Assembly: GCF_041153465.1 (NCBI RefSeq)
Contig: NZ_CP154858.1
Location: forward strand, 2,604,001 to 2,668,000
DNA from: Thermohahella caldifontis
GTDB lineage: Bacteria > Pseudomonadota > Gammaproteobacteria > Pseudomonadales > Oleiphilaceae
Reading direction: 5' to 3'
DNA length: 64,000 bases
Shown: in pieces, positions 53,291 to 62,198 of the stretch
Position numbering within the stretch: position 1 is the stretch's first letter
How the letters are laid out: each line of letters begins with the position of its first letter
The notes under the pieces: generated by a model
The model's input: the letters and a program-made list of their open reading frames with translations, nothing else
What the model was told of the DNA's origin: nothing
Database searches by the model: none
Program-made: the position numbers and the translations under genes

Positions 53291-53974
53291 ATGTCCGGGA
53301 ACGAGTTGCCACACCTGCTGCGACTGCTGACCTTCGCGCTGTCCATGACCCTGGCACTGGCCTGCCTGGTGGCCGGATTGCGCATGCTCAGGACACAGAT
53401 GGTGCCCGCGCCCGCAACCACGCAGGTCCGGCGGGTGCTGGGCATGATTGCGCTGGTCACCAGCGTGGGCTGGGGCTGGCTCGCGGCAACCCAGCTCGAT
53501 AAATTGCAGCGGCTGGGGATCGAGGATCTGCCGCCACCGGCGGCGGGTCTGATGGCGGGCTCAGGCTATACCCTGCCGGCACCGGCACAGGTGGCGGATG
53601 AGGTGACCGACATCGAGAGTGCCCTGCTGGATGTGCACAACCCCAGGTTTATCCGCATCCGTGACGAGCTGACCCGGGCATTGATGCAGGACCCCCGCTT
53701 TACGAATGCTGAGGCAGCCATCGGCATTGCGCTGGATCAGCATCCGGATGCCGCCTTCATCCGTTATCTGGTGGATGAAAAGCCGGGCATGCTCACGGTA
53801 ATCTACTATGTGAAACAGAACGGTCATCAACGTATGCTTGTCTATTGGCCTCAGGTGGCAGGTGATACACTGATCTACACCCCGATCGGGGGACCCGGTG
53901 TGCAGGCCCTGTCCGGATGGCTGATTGAAAAGGCCGACGCACCCGTCGCACAATCGTCTGCACCCGGGGAATGA
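53291..53974 (+). CDS. Hypothetical membrane-anchored protein
   Basis: A 227-residue protein of no family I recognise. It starts behind GGGGAGGGG. Two helices (LTFALSMTLALACLVAGLRML and VLGMIALVTSVGWGWLA) are followed by a linker rich in Pro and an extracytoplasmic or cytosolic domain of about 140 residues (LDVHNPRFIRIRDELTRALMQDPRF, IYYVKQNGHQRMLVYWPQVAGDTLIYTPIGG). It precedes the exonuclease gene by 41 bp, with which it may form an operon. The function is unknown; the context (exonuclease downstream, kinase upstream on the other strand) says little. Confidence 0.72.
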   Translation: MSGNELPHLLRLLTFALSMTLALACLVAGLRMLRTQMVPAPATTQVRRVLGMIALVTSVGWGWLAATQLDKLQRLGIEDLPPPAAGLMAGSGYTLPAPAQVADEVTDIESALLDVHNPRFIRIRDELTRALMQDPRFTNAEAAIGIALDQHPDAAFIRYLVDEKPGMLTVIYYVKQNGHQRMLVYWPQVAGDTLIYTPIGGPGVQALSGWLIEKADAPVAQSSAPGE

Positions 53975-54015
53975 CCTGCGCATTCCCGCAGTGCAGCACA
54001 GGGAGAACAGTCACG

Positions 54016-54561
54016 ATGACGGCGCCCATTGCAAAGAAGACCCAGCCCCTGGCCAGCCCGGCGCCCGGCGTACTGCCGCCTGTGTTCCTGGACTTCGAGG
54101 CGTCCAGTCTCGACCTGATTCAGAGCTATCCCATCGAGGTGGGGATCTGTGATGCACGGGGCCATGTGGAGAGCTGGCTGATCCGCCCCGCACCGCTATG
54201 GAACGAGTGGTCGGAAGAGGCCGAGCGGGTGCATGGCATCCCGCGCCGGCAGCTGCTCGACGAGGGCGTGAACGCCTGCAAGGTTGTCGAGGCACTGAAT
54301 GCGCGGCTGGAAGGCCTGACCGTGTACTGCGATGCCTGGACGTTTGACTGCTTCTGGCTTCACCGTCTGTATCGGGCCTGCCGTTCCGAACCCACCTTTG
54401 AACTGGAATCCATCTCCAGCCTGCTGACGGCCGCTCAGGTGAAGCGCTGGCCGCTGATGCGGCAGCAGGTGATCGAGACCCTGAATCTTCCCGAGCACCG
54501 GGCCGCCGGCGATGCCCGCATTCTCTACGAGGTCTGGCGACGCCTGGCGCAGCCGGCCTGA
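54016..54561 (+). CDS. DnaQ-like 3'-5' exonuclease
   Basis: A 181-residue DEDD-family exonuclease. The first acidic pair is in FLDFEASSLDLIQSYPIEVG (Asp-x-Glu), Exo II is near YCDAWTFDCFWLHRLY, and Exo III is HRAAGDARILYEVW, the DEDDh His and Asp. It lacks a clear polymerase partner domain. Members without other domains are often RNA/DNA processing nucleases of unknown target. The ATG at 54016 follows GGGAGAACAGTCAC; the upstream part of the same frame (from 53971) overlaps the preceding gene and is not conserved. Confidence 0.88.
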   Translation: MTAPIAKKTQPLASPAPGVLPPVFLDFEASSLDLIQSYPIEVGICDARGHVESWLIRPAPLWNEWSEEAERVHGIPRRQLLDEGVNACKVVEALNARLEGLTVYCDAWTFDCFWLHRLYRACRSEPTFELESISSLLTAAQVKRWPLMRQQVIETLNLPEHRAAGDARILYEVWRRLAQPA

Positions 54562-54600
54562 GGTTCCCCCGCCCGGGGATGCCGGTCGTCAGCCCCGTTG

Positions 54601-56376
54601 TCAGGCGCCGAGCAGCGCGTCCAGCCCCCGCTCACGCAGATAGGCCGGATACAGCCTGAATGCCGGCTTGAGAATGGGCAGGAGCCGGACCGCCTGAGGC
54701 ACGTTGCCCCGAGAACGGACCTGGCGGCGGGTCAGGGCACGGATCAGGTTGGCCCGTCCCATCCAGAACTCGTGGGCAAAATCGGCCTTCATGTACAGGG
54801 TCACGTCCGGTTCGCGCATGTCAGCCGGTGGTGGACCAAGGACCAGGCGGGGTGGCTGTTCGTGGCCATCCAGGGTCACCACGGCATCCGGTTCCTCGTA
54901 AACGAAGCGTACGCACAGATCCGCACCGGCGAGCCTGGGGCCCAGTTCCGGGTCCGTGAGCAGGCGTTCGTAGAAGGCGCCCAGAACGTCGTAGAGGGTA
55001 TCCGAGGAGTCAAAGCGTGACCGGCGCTTGCCGCCATGCGCCGGATCCGCGTCCGTGCCGTCGCGGGAGCCCCGGGCCGGTTCCAGGGGCGTGGTACGGG
55101 CCTGGTGGAGGCGCCTGAGTATGCGCCGGACAGCCTCCGCATCCACCTCGCGCGGGTTGTAGAGCATGGAGCCGTCCGCCAGGGCACTCCCGGTCAGGGT
55201 CTCGAGGACCGCGTCATCCAGTGCGGCCAGTCCGGCGTCCTTCAGGTTCAGCGGCATGCCCGTCACCGCGGCCAGTTCACGGTTGAGCTGGCGGATGCGT
55301 TCAATGGCCGCCTCGCCCAGCCGCATCTGCAGCCAGCGTTCGGCCGGCCGGAAACGTTGCAGGGGTTCCGCCAGGGCGCGCAGCGGGGTCAGGCGCAGCC
55401 AGCGTGCCGCCACCTCCGTGGGATGGGGCAGGCCGAGCCCCAGGGCCTCGGCGATGCGTGCACAGCGTTCCGGGGCGGCCGGCAGGTTCCAGGCCATGCC
55501 CTCCGGCAGTACCAGCGCATTGGCCAGCCCGTGGGGAATGTGGCTGTGACCGCCGAGGGCGTGGGCAATGCCGTGGACAATGCCGACCATGCTCTGGGTA
55601 AATGCCATGCCCGCCAGGCAGCTGCACACCAGCATGGCCCCCCGGGCCTGCAGATCGTCCGGGTTCTGGCAGGCCGGAACCAGCCATTGGTTGATCTGTT
55701 CGATTACGTACAGGGCCAGGGCGTCCGATGCGGGTTGTGATTCGCGGGACACGTAGGCTTCGATGGCGTGTGTCAGGGCGTCCATGCCGGTGATGGCGGT
55801 ATGCAGCGGTGGCAGCGTGCGGGTCAGGGTCGGATCCAGAATGGCCACATCGGGGAAAAACTGGGTTTCGGCAAAAGGCAGCTTCATGCCCTGTTCCGGG
55901 TCTGCGATGATGGCCACCTTGGTCACCTCCGAGCCGGTGCCGGCGGTGGTGGGGATGGCCATGAGCGGCAGCAGGGCAGTCTGGCCGAGCATGTAGGCGC
56001 CCATGTGATCCGTGGCCTGACCGCCGCGCACCATGAGCAGGTTGGCCACCTTGGCCGTATCCAGCACACTGCCGCCCCCGAGGGCCACCAGGGCGTCCGC
56101 CTTGCATGCCCGTCCGGCCCGGGCACAGGCTTCCACCGTGTCGATGGTGGAGTCGGGCGGGACTTCCGAAAAGGTGTCCAGCACCACCATGCCGGCGGCC
56201 GTCAGACCCTGTCGCACACGCTCCGCCAGGCCCAGTTCCTCCAGTACCCGGTCGGTGATGAGCATGACCCGGCGCCCCTGCCACTCGCTGACCGCATCGC
56301 GGAGGTGGTCAATGAGATCCGGGCCGTACAGGACACGGGTGGGCATGTGAAATTCGAAAAAGTCGGCCAGCTGCAT
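54601..56376 (-). CDS. Iron-containing alcohol dehydrogenase fused to an SCP2-like domain
   Basis: A 591-residue fusion. Residues about 1-385 are an iron-dependent (group III) alcohol dehydrogenase: ALGGGSVLDTAK, PTTAGTGSEVT, GMDALTHAIEAYVS and HGIAHALGG with the metal-binding His residues. Residues about 455-590 are an SCP2/sterol-carrier-like lipid-binding domain (LYDVLGAFYERLLTDPELGP, RFVYEEPDAVVTLDG, MKADFAHEFWMGRANLIRALTRRQVRSRGNV). Fusion of these suggests that a hydrophobic alcohol or lipid is presented to the dehydrogenase, which is inference. AGGGG precedes the ATG at 56376 by 7 bases. It is adjacent to a LysR regulator on the same strand. Confidence 0.92.
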   Translation of the reverse strand: MQLADFFEFHMPTRVLYGPDLIDHLRDAVSEWQGRRVMLITDRVLEELGLAERVRQGLTAAGMVVLDTFSEVPPDSTIDTVEACARAGRACKADALVALGGGSVLDTAKVANLLMVRGGQATDHMGAYMLGQTALLPLMAIPTTAGTGSEVTKVAIIADPEQGMKLPFAETQFFPDVAILDPTLTRTLPPLHTAITGMDALTHAIEAYVSRESQPASDALALYVIEQINQWLVPACQNPDDLQARGAMLVCSCLAGMAFTQSMVGIVHGIAHALGGHSHIPHGLANALVLPEGMAWNLPAAPERCARIAEALGLGLPHPTEVAARWLRLTPLRALAEPLQRFRPAERWLQMRLGEAAIERIRQLNRELAAVTGMPLNLKDAGLAALDDAVLETLTGSALADGSMLYNPREVDAEAVRRILRRLHQARTTPLEPARGSRDGTDADPAHGGKRRSRFDSSDTLYDVLGAFYERLLTDPELGPRLAGADLCVRFVYEEPDAVVTLDGHEQPPRLVLGPPPADMREPDVTLYMKADFAHEFWMGRANLIRALTRRQVRSRGNVPQAVRLLPILKPAFRLYPAYLRERGLDALLGA

Positions 56377-56499
56377 GGTGTTTTCCCCTGTTGTTCTTGT
56401 TGTGGTGTGCAATGTGCTCAACCAAGCGCTTGATTGGTTACTTTATCAGCCCCTGTCTGCGACGTCCATGCCGTCCACCGGGGTGAGAAGGGTTTTTCT

Positions 56500-57381
56500 T
56501 CAGTTCTGCCCGCTGGCAGCCCGGAACTGGTTGGCTGCAAAGCCTTGCCGGATGGTGCGCGCCAGGGCTTCGGCCAGGGGCGAAGCACCCGACTCCGGCA
56601 GCCTCAGGTTCACGTGGCACAGGGGCAGGGGCGGCAGTCCGGCCTCGTCGGGCACGCGTTCCAAGCCCTGGGGAATGAAGGCGTTCATGTAGGTGGCCAC
56701 GGCCATGTCCGCTTCCACGGTGGCGAGGATGGATTCCAGATTTCCCACGTCACACACGGCCAGCCAGTCAAGCCGGGCACGGTTGAGGGCGGCGACGGCC
56801 TGTCCGCGGAAGGCGCAGGCACCGGAACCGAGCGAAACCGGTAGCGGTCGCTGAAAGGCGGCTTCGCCGCGCGGCGCACCGATCCACACCAGCGGGTCGG
56901 TCAGAAGCGTGTCTCCGGGGGCGGCGGCTTCAAACTCCGTGGTGAGGATCACATCCAGTTCCCGCTTGTGCAGGGCCTTGAGCAGGCAGGGGGTGCCCTC
57001 GCTCACCAGGGTGATCTGCACTTGCGGGCATTCGCGGCTGAAGCGCCTGAGGATGGCCGGCATGAGCGGGCGGATGATATCCGGCGGCACACCCAGACGG
57101 ACTTCGCCGGTGAATCCCGGCTGGGTCATCTGAAGCCAGGTTTCATCGTTGAGGCTGACCAGCTTGGCGGCGCGGGCATGCAGGCGCTCTCCCTGAGGTG
57201 TCAGCACCAGATGCTTGTGGCGCCGCTCGAACAGGGCCATGCCGAACAGGTCCTCCAGGCGCCGGATCTGCTGGCTCACGGCACCCTGGGTCATGTTCAG
57301 AACCCGGGCTGCCGGTGTCATGCCGCCGGTTTCCACCACCGTCAGGAAGGTGCGCAGCAGACCGATGTCGATGTCTCTCAT
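56500..57381 (-). CDS. LysR-family transcriptional regulator
   Basis: A 293-residue LysR regulator: N-terminal winged helix (MRDIDIGLLRTFLTVVETGGMTPAARVLNMTQGAVSQQIRRLE) and a periplasmic-binding-like ligand domain (VRLGVPPDIIRPLMPAILRRF, DVILTTEFEAAA, and LHVNLRLPESG near the end). The start at 57381 matches the family; a start nine codons upstream (57408) is possible. It is divergent from an EamA exporter gene with about 140 bp between, the arrangement typical of LysR-controlled exporters, and lies upstream of the Fe-ADH/SCP2 gene on the same strand. Confidence 0.92.
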   Translation of the reverse strand: MRDIDIGLLRTFLTVVETGGMTPAARVLNMTQGAVSQQIRRLEDLFGMALFERRHKHLVLTPQGERLHARAAKLVSLNDETWLQMTQPGFTGEVRLGVPPDIIRPLMPAILRRFSRECPQVQITLVSEGTPCLLKALHKRELDVILTTEFEAAAPGDTLLTDPLVWIGAPRGEAAFQRPLPVSLGSGACAFRGQAVAALNRARLDWLAVCDVGNLESILATVEADMAVATYMNAFIPQGLERVPDEAGLPPLPLCHVNLRLPESGASPLAEALARTIRQGFAANQFRAASGQN

Positions 57382-57523
57382 GGCATTAGATTCCGTGATG
57401 ATTTTCATAAGTATAATTCGTTTCACTAATGGACAACAGCGGCGTATAAATGAGACAGGCGGCGCGACAGACCGCGCCGGAGGTGCCCGGACACCGGGCG
57501 GTTTTCGGGTATGGGAGACAGGC

Positions 57524-58435
57524 ATGCTCAGCCATTCGGCGGTACTTTATCTCGCCACGGTCCTGATCTGGGGATCCACGTTCTTTGCCATCCGTTTTCA
57601 GCTGGGTTCGGTGCCGGAGACGGTGTCCATCGGCTGGCGGTTTGCGCTGGCGACCCTGATGCTCATGGGCTGGTGTCTGTGGAAGGGGGTGCCCCTGCGC
57701 TTTGACCGGCGCGCGCATGGCTGGATATTTCTTCAGGGTGTGTTCCTGTTCGGACTCAACTATGTGCTGGTGTATTTCGCCACGGAAAGACTCACCAGCG
57801 GCCTGATTGCCGTGCTGTTCTCCACCATCGTTTTCATGAATATCCTGAATGGTGCCCTGTTCCTGCGTCGCCGGACAACGGTGGCCGTGCTGGGCGGGGC
57901 CTCCATGGGGCTGCTGGGAATTGCACTGGTTTTCTGGCCGGAACTGATGCATCTGGAGGGGCGCTCGGAAGCGCTCACGGGCATGTTGCTCGGGCTCGGT
58001 GGCACCTACATTGCGTCGCTGGGCAATGTGATCTCGGCCCGCAATCAGGCGGCAGGTCTGCCCGTGGTGCAGACCAATGCCTGGGGCATGGCCTACGGTG
58101 CGCTGCTCACCCTGGGCTGGGCGCTGCTCAGTGGCCAGCCCTTGCGCTTTGAATGGACGCTGCCCTATGTCAGTTCACTGGTGTACCTGGCGCTCTTCGG
58201 TTCCGTACTGGCCTTCGGGGCCTACCTCACCCTGCTCGGCCGCATCGGTGCGGACAAGGCCGCCTATGCCATGGTGCTGTTTCCGCTGGTGGCGCTGGGG
58301 CTGTCCACCCTGTTCGAGGGCTATCAGTGGACGCCGGAAAGTCTGGCCGGCATGGTGCTGGTGGTGCTGGGCAATGTGGTCATGATGGCGCGTCCGGAAA
58401 GGCTGATGTTCTGGCGGCGGCGTGTGGCGGCCTGA
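57524..58435 (+). CDS. EamA-family (DMT) transporter
   Basis: A 303-residue drug/metabolite exporter with ten helices in two EamA repeats. The first starts at VLYLATVLIWGSTFFAIRFQLG (the family's W-G-S/T-x-F signature), the second at GTYIASLGNVISARNQAAG, with PLVALGLSTLFEGYQW near the end. The start at 57524 puts the first helix at residue 7. The divergent LysR gene probably regulates it. The stop is followed by a hairpin that terminates the opposing strand. Confidence 0.93.
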   Translation: MLSHSAVLYLATVLIWGSTFFAIRFQLGSVPETVSIGWRFALATLMLMGWCLWKGVPLRFDRRAHGWIFLQGVFLFGLNYVLVYFATERLTSGLIAVLFSTIVFMNILNGALFLRRRTTVAVLGGASMGLLGIALVFWPELMHLEGRSEALTGMLLGLGGTYIASLGNVISARNQAAGLPVVQTNAWGMAYGALLTLGWALLSGQPLRFEWTLPYVSSLVYLALFGSVLAFGAYLTLLGRIGADKAAYAMVLFPLVALGLSTLFEGYQWTPESLAGMVLVVLGNVVMMARPERLMFWRRRVAA

Positions 58436-58445
58436 GTGGGGACAC

Positions 58446-58483
58446 AAAAAAAGCGGGATCGGATTGCGCCTTCCGGTTCCCGC
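58446..58483 (-). terminator. Rho-independent terminator on the minus strand
   Basis: On the minus strand a GC-rich stem (GCGGGAACCGG / CCGATCCCGC, one mismatch and a bulge) is followed by seven T. It lies about 190 bases past the cbpM stop and could end the cbpA-cbpM transcript or an independent small RNA. Confidence 0.75.
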
Positions 58484-58640
58484 ATCAGGAGAGCACCTAT
58501 GTGCTTGCTTCAAGGACTTGCAAGAGGGTATGGAGTGCCGACGGTTGCCCGTCTGACCACCCATCGTGCCAATGAACCCATGACTTGACACCTGTTCATT
58601 GTTGATCAGAAAACCCGGCAATGCAGTAGGGGATTTCCAC
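58446..58640 (-). ncRNA. Candidate structured non-coding RNA or 3' UTR
   Basis: The minus strand has several ordered hairpins ahead of the terminator: an 8-bp stem with 16-base loop (58570-58601, CAATGAAC / GTTCATTG), a 5-bp stem capped by a GNRA-type GCAA loop with an outer GGGTG / CACTC helix (58531-58562), a CTTGC / GCAAG stem (58504-58524), a GCAC / GTGC stem with 4-base loop (58493-58504), then the terminator. No convincing ORF overlaps it. It does not match an RNA family I know (6S, tmRNA, SRP, RNase P, Csr/Rsm type). It could be the structured 3' tail of the cbpAM mRNA. Confidence 0.45.
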
Positions 58641-58678
58641 GGTGTCGGGTAAGGGAATACCGAGGCGGCCGGAGGCGG

Positions 58679-58993
58679 TCAGAGCAACCGCCTCAGCCGT
58701 GCCACTTCACGTCGCAGGCTGTCCAGTTCGTCAAGCAGATCCAGCGTCAGGGCCGCACCGGGCACATTGACCTGAAGATCGTGCATCAGGTTCAGCGCCC
58801 GGCGGATTCGGGCCAGATCCCGCGTGCTGAACAGCCATTGTCCGGGCCGGTCTCCGGGCCGCGGCTCCGCGATGCCGTAGGACACCAGTTTCATCACCAG
58901 TTCCGCGTGCACGTGGTTGCGTTCACAGACCTCGCGCAGGGTAAAGGTGTCCTCGTCGCCTTGCGTTGTCCGGATTACGATATGTGTTGCCAT
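58679..58993 (-). CDS. cbpM: Chaperone modulator CbpM
   Basis: A 104-residue MerR-like inhibitor of the co-chaperone CbpA. The N-terminal helix-turn-helix-like part is FTLREVCERNHVHAELVMKLVSYGIAEP, followed by WLFSTRDLARIRRALNLMHDLQVNVPGAALTLDLLDEL, closely following E. coli CbpM. It begins 1 base after the cbpA stop, the standard cbpAM order. Translation of the ATG at 58993 may be coupled to cbpA. Confidence 0.9.
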   Translation of the reverse strand: MATHIVIRTTQGDEDTFTLREVCERNHVHAELVMKLVSYGIAEPRPGDRPGQWLFSTRDLARIRRALNLMHDLQVNVPGAALTLDLLDELDSLRREVARLRRLL

Positions 58994-58994
58994 C

Positions 58995-59972
58995 TTACAC
59001 CCCCAGTTCCGCACGCGGGTCGAAATGTCGTTCTGCCTCGGCCAGCTTGCGATACAGGGCCTTGGCTTCCTCGGAGTGGGACTTGGGCACCACGATCTTC
59101 AGGTGACAGAACTGATCGCCCGCAGGTTTGCCCGGCAGCCCCTTGCCGCGCAGCCGGAGTTTCTGGCCGGCCGTGGCCCCTTCCGGAATCCTGACGCGGA
59201 CCTTGCCGGACAGCGTCGGCACTTCGACGCTGGCACCCAGCGCCGCCTCCCAGGGGGCGACAGGCAGATCCAGATGGATGTCCTTGCCTTCCACCCGGTA
59301 AAGCGGATGGGGCGCCAGTTCCACTTCCAGGAACAGGTCGCCGGGCTCGCCGCCGCCAATGCCCGGTGCCCCCTGACCCTTGAGGCGGATGCGCTGGCCG
59401 TCATGCACGCCGGCCGGTATCTTCACCTTGAGGCGCCTGGGCTTGTGCACCACATAACCGTCCGCGGTGAACTCGGGCACCACGAACTCGATCTGGCGTT
59501 CGCCGCCATGATAGGCCTCTTCCAGAAACAGCGGTATGCGGTGATGGATATCCTCGCCGCGCATGCGTACGGTGCGCTGCCGGCGTCCGCCACTCCGGGC
59601 GCCGCCACTGAAGCCGCCGAAACCGCCGCCGAAGATCTCCTCGAAGAAATCCGAGAATCCGCCCTGAGCGCCTGCACCGGTGAAGCCTCCCTCGCGGAAT
59701 CCGGCGTGGGACTCCCAGTTGGGCGGCGGCCGGAACTGGCCATTGGCATCAAAGGCCCCCAGCTTGCGCAGCTGGTCATACTCCGCCCGCTTTTCCGGAT
59801 CCTTCAGAACTTCATACGCCTCGTTCACTTCCTTGAAGCGTTCCTCGGCATTGTCTTCCTTGCTCACATCAGGGTGATACTTGCGTGCAAGCTTGCGATA
59901 GGCTTTCTTGATCTCGTCGGCACTGGCCTGTTCGGACACTCCCAGAATCTTGTAGTAGTCCTTGAATTCCAT
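58995..59972 (-). CDS. cbpA: DnaJ-class co-chaperone CbpA
   Basis: A 325-residue type II J-protein. The J domain (residues 1-70) has the HPD motif in LARKYHPDVSKEDNA. A Gly/Phe-rich linker (GFREGGFTGAGAQGGFSDFFEEIFGGGFGGFSGG) follows, then two beta domains (about 130-305) that bind unfolded clients. It stimulates DnaK and, in E. coli, also binds DNA in stationary phase. CbpM downstream inhibits its J domain. Confidence 0.95.
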   Translation of the reverse strand: MEFKDYYKILGVSEQASADEIKKAYRKLARKYHPDVSKEDNAEERFKEVNEAYEVLKDPEKRAEYDQLRKLGAFDANGQFRPPPNWESHAGFREGGFTGAGAQGGFSDFFEEIFGGGFGGFSGGARSGGRRQRTVRMRGEDIHHRIPLFLEEAYHGGERQIEFVVPEFTADGYVVHKPRRLKVKIPAGVHDGQRIRLKGQGAPGIGGGEPGDLFLEVELAPHPLYRVEGKDIHLDLPVAPWEAALGASVEVPTLSGKVRVRIPEGATAGQKLRLRGKGLPGKPAGDQFCHLKIVVPKSHSEEAKALYRKLAEAERHFDPRAELGV

Positions 59973-60054
59973 GCAGTACCTCTTTTCAATGTCAATTCTG
60001 ACCTTAAACGTGGGGGCACGGCGCGGAAGTTCAATGCCTGCCGGGCAATTCTTT

Positions 60055-61542
60055 TCAATGGCCGGGCCGGCTGCAGGTGCCGCTGAAGCGGGGCAGGCCG
60101 TGACCGTAGACCGGGTCGGGGCCCGGCCTGCCCAGATCCTGCACGTGGTTGATCAGCCATTGATGCGTGGCGGACGCTGTGGCGTGGGTTGCGGCCCGGT
60201 ACCAGGCAATCAGTGCGGCGACGTGAGGGGCGGCCCAGGAGGTGCCGGACTGATAGGCGTGGCCATCTGTCCGCGGCAGCCAGAGGTCCACGCCCGGGGC
60301 TGCGAAGTCCACGCCATCACCCTGATTGGCGTCACGAAACACCTGCAGTGCGGCGTCCACCGCGGTGACGCCGGTCACCGCCGGGAAGCGGGCGGGATAG
60401 AGCGGGGGATGGTCCGGCCCCTGATTGCCCACCGCGGCAACAATGACGATGTCCCGGGCGATCAGTTGCTTTACGGCCACCTCCAGCAGTGCATTGGGCG
60501 GTCCGCCGAGGCTGAGGTTGATGACCTGAACCTGTTGCCCCGCCAGCCAGTCCAGACCGTCCAGGACCCAGTGAGCCAGGGTGTCGGCGGCGTCGTTCTG
60601 CCGCCTCAGCACCGGCACCCAGAACAGACGGGCAGCGGGCACCAGCCCGGTCTCCGGGGCGCTGAAAATGCTGGCCACGGCCAGGGCATGATCTTCCCCG
60701 CCCCCGGGCATGCCGGCGGGCAGCACGGGGTGCAGGGCTGTACGGGCCAGTAGCGGATGAGACTGGGGCAGGGCGCCATCCAGAACGCCGATGCGTGCGC
60801 TGTCTCCGCATCCTGTGCGGTCTGCGGGCCAGCCCATGAGTTCCGCGGCATAGATGCGGCCTTCTCCGGCACGGCCCAGCGGCAGATAGCGGTGATTGGG
60901 GGCCTGGACCGCTTCCGGCCGAATGGTGGCAACGAGGGCCCGGGCGTCCTCATCCGTTGTGCCGTCCGGCAGGCGGAAGGTGCTGACCACCATGCCCAGG
61001 TTGCGCAGAACCTGTCTGCGGTGCAGGGTCCAGCCCTGCTGGCGGAGCCGGCTTTCCAGTGTTCGCGCCGAAGGCAGATCGGCGGACGTGACCAGCCAGA
61101 TGCCCGGCTCACGGTCCGGTACGTCGGCTGCCGGAGCCGGGGTGGCTGCCGGGCGCGCCGGGGTCAAAGGTGGCATGCCTGCCGGCCACAAGGATCCGGA
61201 TGTATCGGGCCGGGGACGATCCGGCGGTGGCGGGGCCGGTGCCTGGGGTGCGGGTTCCATGGGCTCGGCCACCGGCGGGGGGGCGGGGGACAGCGGTATC
61301 GCCGGGGGTGCCGGACATGGGAGCAGGTTGTCCTGTCGGGGCACGTCCCGGGAGTTGCGTCGCCTGACTGTGCGTGTCCGGAAGTGCCGGGCCTGCCGGC
61401 AGAGGCCGTATCGTGGCTGTCCCGGCAGCTGTCAGCGGCGTGCTGCCCGGAGCCGGCTCCCCCGTTCCGCGAACACCAGGGGACTGACCGCAATCAGCAG
61501 CAGCGTCAGCCACTGGCGGATGGCCTCAGTCCCGTGCCACAT
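60055..61542 (-). CDS. Subtilisin-like (S8) serine protease, two compensating frameshifts
   Basis: A secreted S8 protease of about 495 residues if corrected. From the ATG at 61542 (overlapping the anti-sigma gene by 17 bases) a signal peptide reads WLTLLLIAVSPLVFAE. A five-base run at 61459-61463 shifts into a second frame with a Pro/Ala-rich segment (GEPAPGSTPLTAAGT), which returns to the first frame near the seven-G run at 61277-61283 (APPPVAEPMEPAPQ). The catalytic triad is intact: Asp in ARIGVLDGALPQS, His in GGGEDHALAVAS, Ser in YQSGTSWAAPHVAAL. The uninterrupted downstream frame alone is 60055-61344. Without correction the first frame meets a stop. It is probably regulated by the ECF sigma factor upstream. 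Confidence 0.75.
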
Positions 61543-62107
61543 GACGGATCACGTCCTCAGCGGCCCGGAGTTGCCGGATGGCCTGTTCCACGTCGGTACC
61601 CGGCGGCAGTGCAATGCGGTAGATGCCGAGCGCCCCGGGGCCATCTATGATCCGTCCCTGCACGGCGCGGAGGGTTGCGCTGATCTGCCGGTGGGTGGCC
61701 TCCGGGCGGAACTCCACCTGCAGTACAACCTGTGCCTGGGCCGGTGTACCGGCAGAGAGGGGTTGCAGGGTCGTGTCGGTGGCGCCGGGCCAGTACAGCG
61801 TCAGCAATGCGGCCTGAACGGCAATGACCAGGGCGGCGGCAATGGCCCAGGGGCGATACTGTTTACGCCGGGCGATGACGGGCTTGCGTACTTCCCGCAA
61901 CAGGCGCTGCAGGCCCAGTTCGCCGGCATCCGGAAGCGGCCTGGCCCTGAGCTGATCCCTGACGGTCTGCAGAAAGGCCACTTCCTCCTGACAGTGACCA
62001 CAGGCTGCCAGATGATCGCTGACCTGCTGGTATTGCTCTCCTGCGAGCGTGCCATTGACCCACCAGGGCAGGAGATCGGTGGGATGATCGCGGGTTTCGC
62101 TGTGCAT
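61526..62107 (-). CDS. Anti-sigma factor with zinc-finger-type N-terminus
   Basis: A 193-residue membrane anti-sigma factor. Residues about 10-45 hold the zf-HC2-like cluster (HLAACGHCQEEV) that inhibits a cognate ECF sigma factor, then a helix (PWAIAAALVIAVQAALLTLYW, about 86-106) crosses the membrane. The periplasmic domain (about 120-193) has VVLQVEFRPEATHRQISATLRAVQGRI, an inhibitor-like alpha/beta fold (the subtilisin propeptide/I9-type pattern). The sigma factor lies 91 bases upstream and the protease overlaps its 3' end. A start at 62107 is used; the frame extends six codons upstream. Confidence 0.85.
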   Translation of the reverse strand: MHSETRDHPTDLLPWWVNGTLAGEQYQQVSDHLAACGHCQEEVAFLQTVRDQLRARPLPDAGELGLQRLLREVRKPVIARRKQYRPWAIAAALVIAVQAALLTLYWPGATDTTLQPLSAGTPAQAQVVLQVEFRPEATHRQISATLRAVQGRIIDGPGALGIYRIALPPGTDVEQAIRQLRAAEDVIRHVARD

Positions 62108-62198
62108 GGCAGGGCTCCTTCTCAATGAGTCATGCGTGCCGGGAAGCGGTGTGTTTCCGGCAGCTCTGTCTGTAAGTCGCTGTGCAGGCGGGAATGGT

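Noticed and set aside
58440..58640. tmRNA, 6S, SRP or RNase P RNA at this intergenic site
   Set aside because: None of the conserved cores of these RNAs is present; kept only as an unassigned structured candidate.
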